Assembly (NCBI RefSeq): GCF_024756255.1
Contig: NZ_JANUHB010000004.1
Coordinates: 62,001 to 126,000 of the forward strand
DNA from: Massilia agilis
GTDB lineage: Bacteria > Pseudomonadota > Gammaproteobacteria > Burkholderiales > Burkholderiaceae_D
DNA: 64,000 nt
Direction of reading: 5' to 3'
Part shown: in pieces, positions 61,179-64,000 of the stretch
Numbering within the stretch: position 1 is the first letter of the stretch
How the letters are laid out: each line of letters opens with the position of its first letter
The notes under the pieces: generated by a model
What the model was told of the DNA's origin: nothing
Databases searched by the model: none
Seen by the model: the letters and a program-made list of their open reading frames with translations, nothing else
Made by a program: the position numbers and the translations under genes

Positions 61179-63760
61179 TCACGCAGGCAGACATCCGGCG
61201 CGCGCGCATCCTGGTGGTGGACGACCAGGCGGTCAACATCCAGCTGCTCGACTACCTGCTCATGACCGCCGGCTACGAAAACGTCGACAACTGCACCGAC
61301 CCGCGCCAGGTCGCGGACCTGCACCGCGCCAACCACTACGACCTCATCATCCTGGACCTGCACATGCCAGGCATGGATGGCTTCGAGGTCATGGAGCAGC
61401 TGGCGCCGATCGAGCAGGGGGCCTGGCTGCCGGTGCTGGTGGTCACGGCCGAGCCGGACAAGAAGCTGGCCGCGCTCAAGGCCGGCGCGCGCGACTTCAT
61501 CAGCAAGCCGTTCGACACGGTCGAGGTGCTGGCGCGCATCCGCAACCTGCTCGAGGTACGCCTGCTGCACCGCGAGTCGAGCGAGCATGGCGCGCAACTG
61601 GAACAGACCGTGCGCGAGCGCACCGCCGAGCTGGCGCGCTTTCGCGGCGCGATGGACGCCACTGCCGACGCGATCTTCCTGATCGACGCGGAGCGCATGG
61701 CGATGGTGGACGTTTCGGACGGCGCCTGCCGCATGCTCGGCTTTTCGCGCGAGGCGCTGCTGCGCATCGACCCGGTCGCGCTGGGGCTGGCCACCAGCGA
61801 GCAGCTCGAACGCCTGCTGGTCGATGACGGCACCCCGCGCGAGCACGACGTGGTCGAGACCGACCTGCTGCGCGCCGGCGGGCAGGGCGCGGTGCCGGTG
61901 GAAATCGGCTGGCAGCGGCTGGCGGACGACCACGGCCGCATGCTGATCGCGGTCGCGCGCGACATCAGCGAGCGGCTGCAGGCGCAGCAGCGGCTCAAGC
62001 ATCTGGCGCATTACGACGGGCTGACCGGCCTGCCCAACCGCAGCCTGTTCTTCCAGAACCTGCGCGATGCGATCGAGCTGGCGCGCGACAAGCACTGGCG
62101 CGTGGCGGTGCTGTTCATTTCGCTGGACCGCTTCAAGATGATCAACGACTCGCTCGGTCCCGCGCTGGGCGACGAGCTGCTGCGCCAGTTCAGCACGCGC
62201 CTGGTGCGCTGCGTGCGCCTGCGCGACACGGTCGGGCGCCTGGGCGGCGACGAGTTCGCGCTGATCCTGACCATGGCGCGCGAGCAGCAGGAGGCGGCGC
62301 ACGTGGCCAACGAGGTGCGCGAGGCGCTGCGCGCGCCGTTCGACCTGCACGGGCAGCACGCCGCGCTCACCGCCAGCATCGGCATCGCCATGTACCCGGA
62401 CGACGCCACCGACCCGGGCACCCTGGTGCGCTACGCCGACACCGCGATGGTGCGCGCGCGCGAGGCGGGGCGCGACGGCTACCGCTTCTTCACCGCCGGC
62501 ATGAACGTGCAGGTGCTGGCGCGGCTCGACCTGGAGCTGGCGTTGCGCGGCGCGCTGGAAGAGGGCCAGTTCGTGCTGCACTACCAGCCCAAGATGGACC
62601 TGAACACGGGCCGCGTGTCAGGCGTGGAGGCGCTGCTGCGCTGGAACCGGCCCGGCTTCGGGCTGGTGTACCCGGCCGAATTCGTGCCGGTCATGGAAGA
62701 GACCGGGCTGGTGGTGCGCGTCGGCGAATGGATCATCGACGAGGCCTGCCGCCAGGTCGCCGAGTGGAACGCGCAGGGCGTGCGCGATTTGAGGGTGGCG
62801 GTCAACGTGTCCAGCCGCCAGTTCGTCGAGGGCGACCTGGAGAAGGTGGTGCGCGCAGCGATCGAGCGCCACGGCGTGGAGCCGGGCTTGCTGGAACTGG
62901 AGCTGACCGAGAGCGCGCTGATGTCCAACGCCGAGCAGACCATCGAGGTGCTGGCGAGCCTGAAGCTGCTCGGCATCCGGATCGCGATCGACGACTTCGG
63001 CACCGGCTACTCCAGCCTTGCCTACCTCAAGCGCTTCCCGATCGACAAGCTCAAGATCGACATCGCCTTTGTCCGCGACATCATCACCAATCCCGACGAC
63101 GCGGCCATCGCGCAGGCCATCATCAGCATGGCGCACAGCCTGCACATGCTGGTGATTGCGGAAGGGGTCGAGTCGCGCGCGCAGATGGCCTACCTGCGGC
63201 GCCACCGCTGCGACGAGATCCAGGGCTTCCATTTCTCGCGCTCGCTGCCGCCCGCCGAGCTGGCGCAGATGGTGCAGGAGAACCGCAGCCAGCCGGATGC
63301 GCCGGCCAGTGACGAGCGCAACATGCAGACGCTGCTGGTTGTGGACGACGACGTCAACGTGCTCGGTTCGCTGCACCGCCTGTTCAGGCGCGACAACTAC
63401 CGCGTGCTGACCGCGTCCTCGCCGGCCGAGGGCTTCGAGCTGCTGGCGCTGCACAACGTGCAGGTGATCCTGTGCGACCAGCGCATGCCGGTGATGAGCG
63501 GCACCGAATTCCTCAGCCGGGTCAAGGAGATGTACCCGGACACGATCCGCATCATCCTGTCCGGTTACACGGAAGTGGGGACGGTGCTCGAATCGATCAA
63601 CCGCGGCGCGATCTACCGGTTCTATACCAAGCCGTGGGACGACGACCAGCTGCGCGACAACGTGCGGCTGGCGTTTCGCCACTACTGGCTGCAGCACGGG
63701 CCGTACGACGACCGCAAGGCGCCGCGCATGGGCGACGGGCCGGCGCCGAGCGAGCGGTGA
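61175..63760 (+). CDS. REC-PAS-GGDEF-EAL-REC cyclic-di-GMP signalling protein
   Basis: An 861-residue cytoplasmic protein with five domains: receiver 1-130 (Asp61 in LIILDLHMPG), PAS about 150-270, GGDEF about 275-435 (RLGGDEFAL, residues 357-361), EAL about 455-700 and a second receiver about 717-840 (Asp768 in VILCDQRMPVMSG). The EAL domain keeps the phosphodiesterase residues: E485-A-L, NVSSRQF, ELTESAL, DDFGTGYSS, DKLKIDI, AEGVES and the Gln of QGFHFS. Both making and breaking of c-di-GMP are therefore possible. It is translationally coupled to the hybrid kinase, the likely source of its phosphoryl groups. Confidence 0.95.
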   Translation: MITQADIRRARILVVDDQAVNIQLLDYLLMTAGYENVDNCTDPRQVADLHRANHYDLIILDLHMPGMDGFEVMEQLAPIEQGAWLPVLVVTAEPDKKLAALKAGARDFISKPFDTVEVLARIRNLLEVRLLHRESSEHGAQLEQTVRERTAELARFRGAMDATADAIFLIDAERMAMVDVSDGACRMLGFSREALLRIDPVALGLATSEQLERLLVDDGTPREHDVVETDLLRAGGQGAVPVEIGWQRLADDHGRMLIAVARDISERLQAQQRLKHLAHYDGLTGLPNRSLFFQNLRDAIELARDKHWRVAVLFISLDRFKMINDSLGPALGDELLRQFSTRLVRCVRLRDTVGRLGGDEFALILTMAREQQEAAHVANEVREALRAPFDLHGQHAALTASIGIAMYPDDATDPGTLVRYADTAMVRAREAGRDGYRFFTAGMNVQVLARLDLELALRGALEEGQFVLHYQPKMDLNTGRVSGVEALLRWNRPGFGLVYPAEFVPVMEETGLVVRVGEWIIDEACRQVAEWNAQGVRDLRVAVNVSSRQFVEGDLEKVVRAAIERHGVEPGLLELELTESALMSNAEQTIEVLASLKLLGIRIAIDDFGTGYSSLAYLKRFPIDKLKIDIAFVRDIITNPDDAAIAQAIISMAHSLHMLVIAEGVESRAQMAYLRRHRCDEIQGFHFSRSLPPAELAQMVQENRSQPDAPASDERNMQTLLVVDDDVNVLGSLHRLFRRDNYRVLTASSPAEGFELLALHNVQVILCDQRMPVMSGTEFLSRVKEMYPDTIRIILSGYTEVGTVLESINRGAIYRFYTKPWDDDQLRDNVRLAFRHYWLQHGPYDDRKAPRMGDGPAPSER

Positions 63761-63770
63761 TCTTGTTTTT

Positions 63771-63854
63771 GTAGGGTGGGCGGGTTCCCCGCCCACGCGT
63801 CCAGGCGGCGGATGCGTTGCTTGAACGCGTGGGCATGAAACCTGCCCACCCTAC
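63771..63854. repeat. REP-like inverted pair, family 1 (REPIN-like)
   Basis: GTAGGGTGGGC at 63771 begins one copy that ends GCCCACGCGTCCA. TTGAACGCGTGGGC at 63821 begins the inverted copy that ends GCCCACCCTAC at 63854. It lies between the stop codon of the c-di-GMP gene and that of the convergent gene; the TAG stop of the latter (63853-63851) is formed by the repeat end. Confidence 0.87.
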
Positions 63855-64000
63855 GAGGCGAAGTGGTCCCAGCCGGCCAGCCGCAGGTCGAGCGGCGCGC
63901 CGTTCGCATCCACCATGCGCAGCCCCGGTTCTGCCTCGATCCTGCCAACCCGCGTGACCGGCGTGCCAGTCGCACGACCGGCAGCAACGATCGCCTCGCG
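63851..64000 (-). CDS. thiL: 3' end of a probable thiamine-monophosphate kinase gene (runs off the window)
   Basis: The last 49 codons of a minus-strand gene are visible. The residues VTRVGRIEAEPGLRMVDANG and the end LAGWDHFAS match the C-terminus of ThiL (the T-x-I/V-G-R-I/V segment and the final G-x-D-H-F). ThiL phosphorylates thiamine monophosphate to the active diphosphate. The stop codon lies inside the outer end of the REP-like repeat. The assignment rests on a short tail. Confidence 0.7.
   Translation of the reverse strand, partial: REAIVAAGRATGTPVTRVGRIEAEPGLRMVDANGAPLDLRLAGWDHFAS

Overview
The window is one contiguous piece of a GC-rich betaproteobacterial chromosome. Gene content and order (recA-recX, sucCD, a type IV pilin followed by an O-antigen-ligase-type gene, pgk-pyk-fba-purCEK-Sua5, azlCD, the YheT hydrolase pair) and the protein sequences fit Oxalobacteraceae, most likely Massilia, Duganella or Telluria. 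This assignment is from recognition, not a database search. There are no rRNA or tRNA genes, no CRISPR array, no transposase and no phage genes.

Layout. 0-5.3 kb: start of an OmpR-type regulator, recA with a perfect LexA box, recX, a DUF2889 gene and sucCD. 5.3-7.4 kb: sigma-54-driven pilin and a WaaL/PglL-type ligase. 7.4-12.3 kb: secreted hydrolases (S9 peptidase, beta-helix lipoprotein, GH12 lipoprotein). 12.3-17.8 kb: moaC, a BepA-like M48 protease, a YheT hydrolase unit, azlCD. 17.8-25.4 kb: central metabolism block pgk, pyk, fba, purC, purE, purK, Sua5. 25.7-29.7 kb: two lipoprotein esterase/lipase genes and an OmpW porin. 29.8-37.4 kb: gcdH, flavin reductase, msrA, a CFA-synthase-like gene, a hemerythrin-PdxH fusion, tcdA, FKBP, cysK. 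37.6-39 kb: an ArsR-regulated CDF metal exporter. 39-46 kb: an accessory stretch with a HAF-repeat/PKD exoprotein, a TetR/aldehyde dehydrogenase pair, a quinone oxidoreductase, a cupin and three amputated genes. 46-53.4 kb: an uncharacterised lipoprotein, a hybrid kinase/LuxR regulator pair, AraC, GST, an alpha/beta hydrolase. 53.4-58.9 kb: a compact five-gene minus-strand unit (pncC, secreted phosphoesterase, TraL-like ATPase, TraM-like membrane protein, M16 peptidase). 59-63.8 kb: a CHASE8-like hybrid kinase translationally coupled to a REC-PAS-GGDEF-EAL-REC protein. The 3' end of a probable thiL closes the window.

Two intergenic repeat families recur. One is a REP-like element with a GTAGGGTGGGC head (1665, 32410, 63771). 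It sits directly behind stop codons and often occurs as inverted pairs. The other is a GTCGTCCCCGCGCAGGCGGGGAC-type palindromic element (14578, 21635, 25403, 29674, 37431).

Most attention-worthy: the chromosomal TraL/TraM-like pair embedded in a housekeeping-type operon, the hemerythrin-PdxH fusion, the cluster of three truncated genes between 43.8 and 46.0 kb, and the REP element that abuts the recX start codon.
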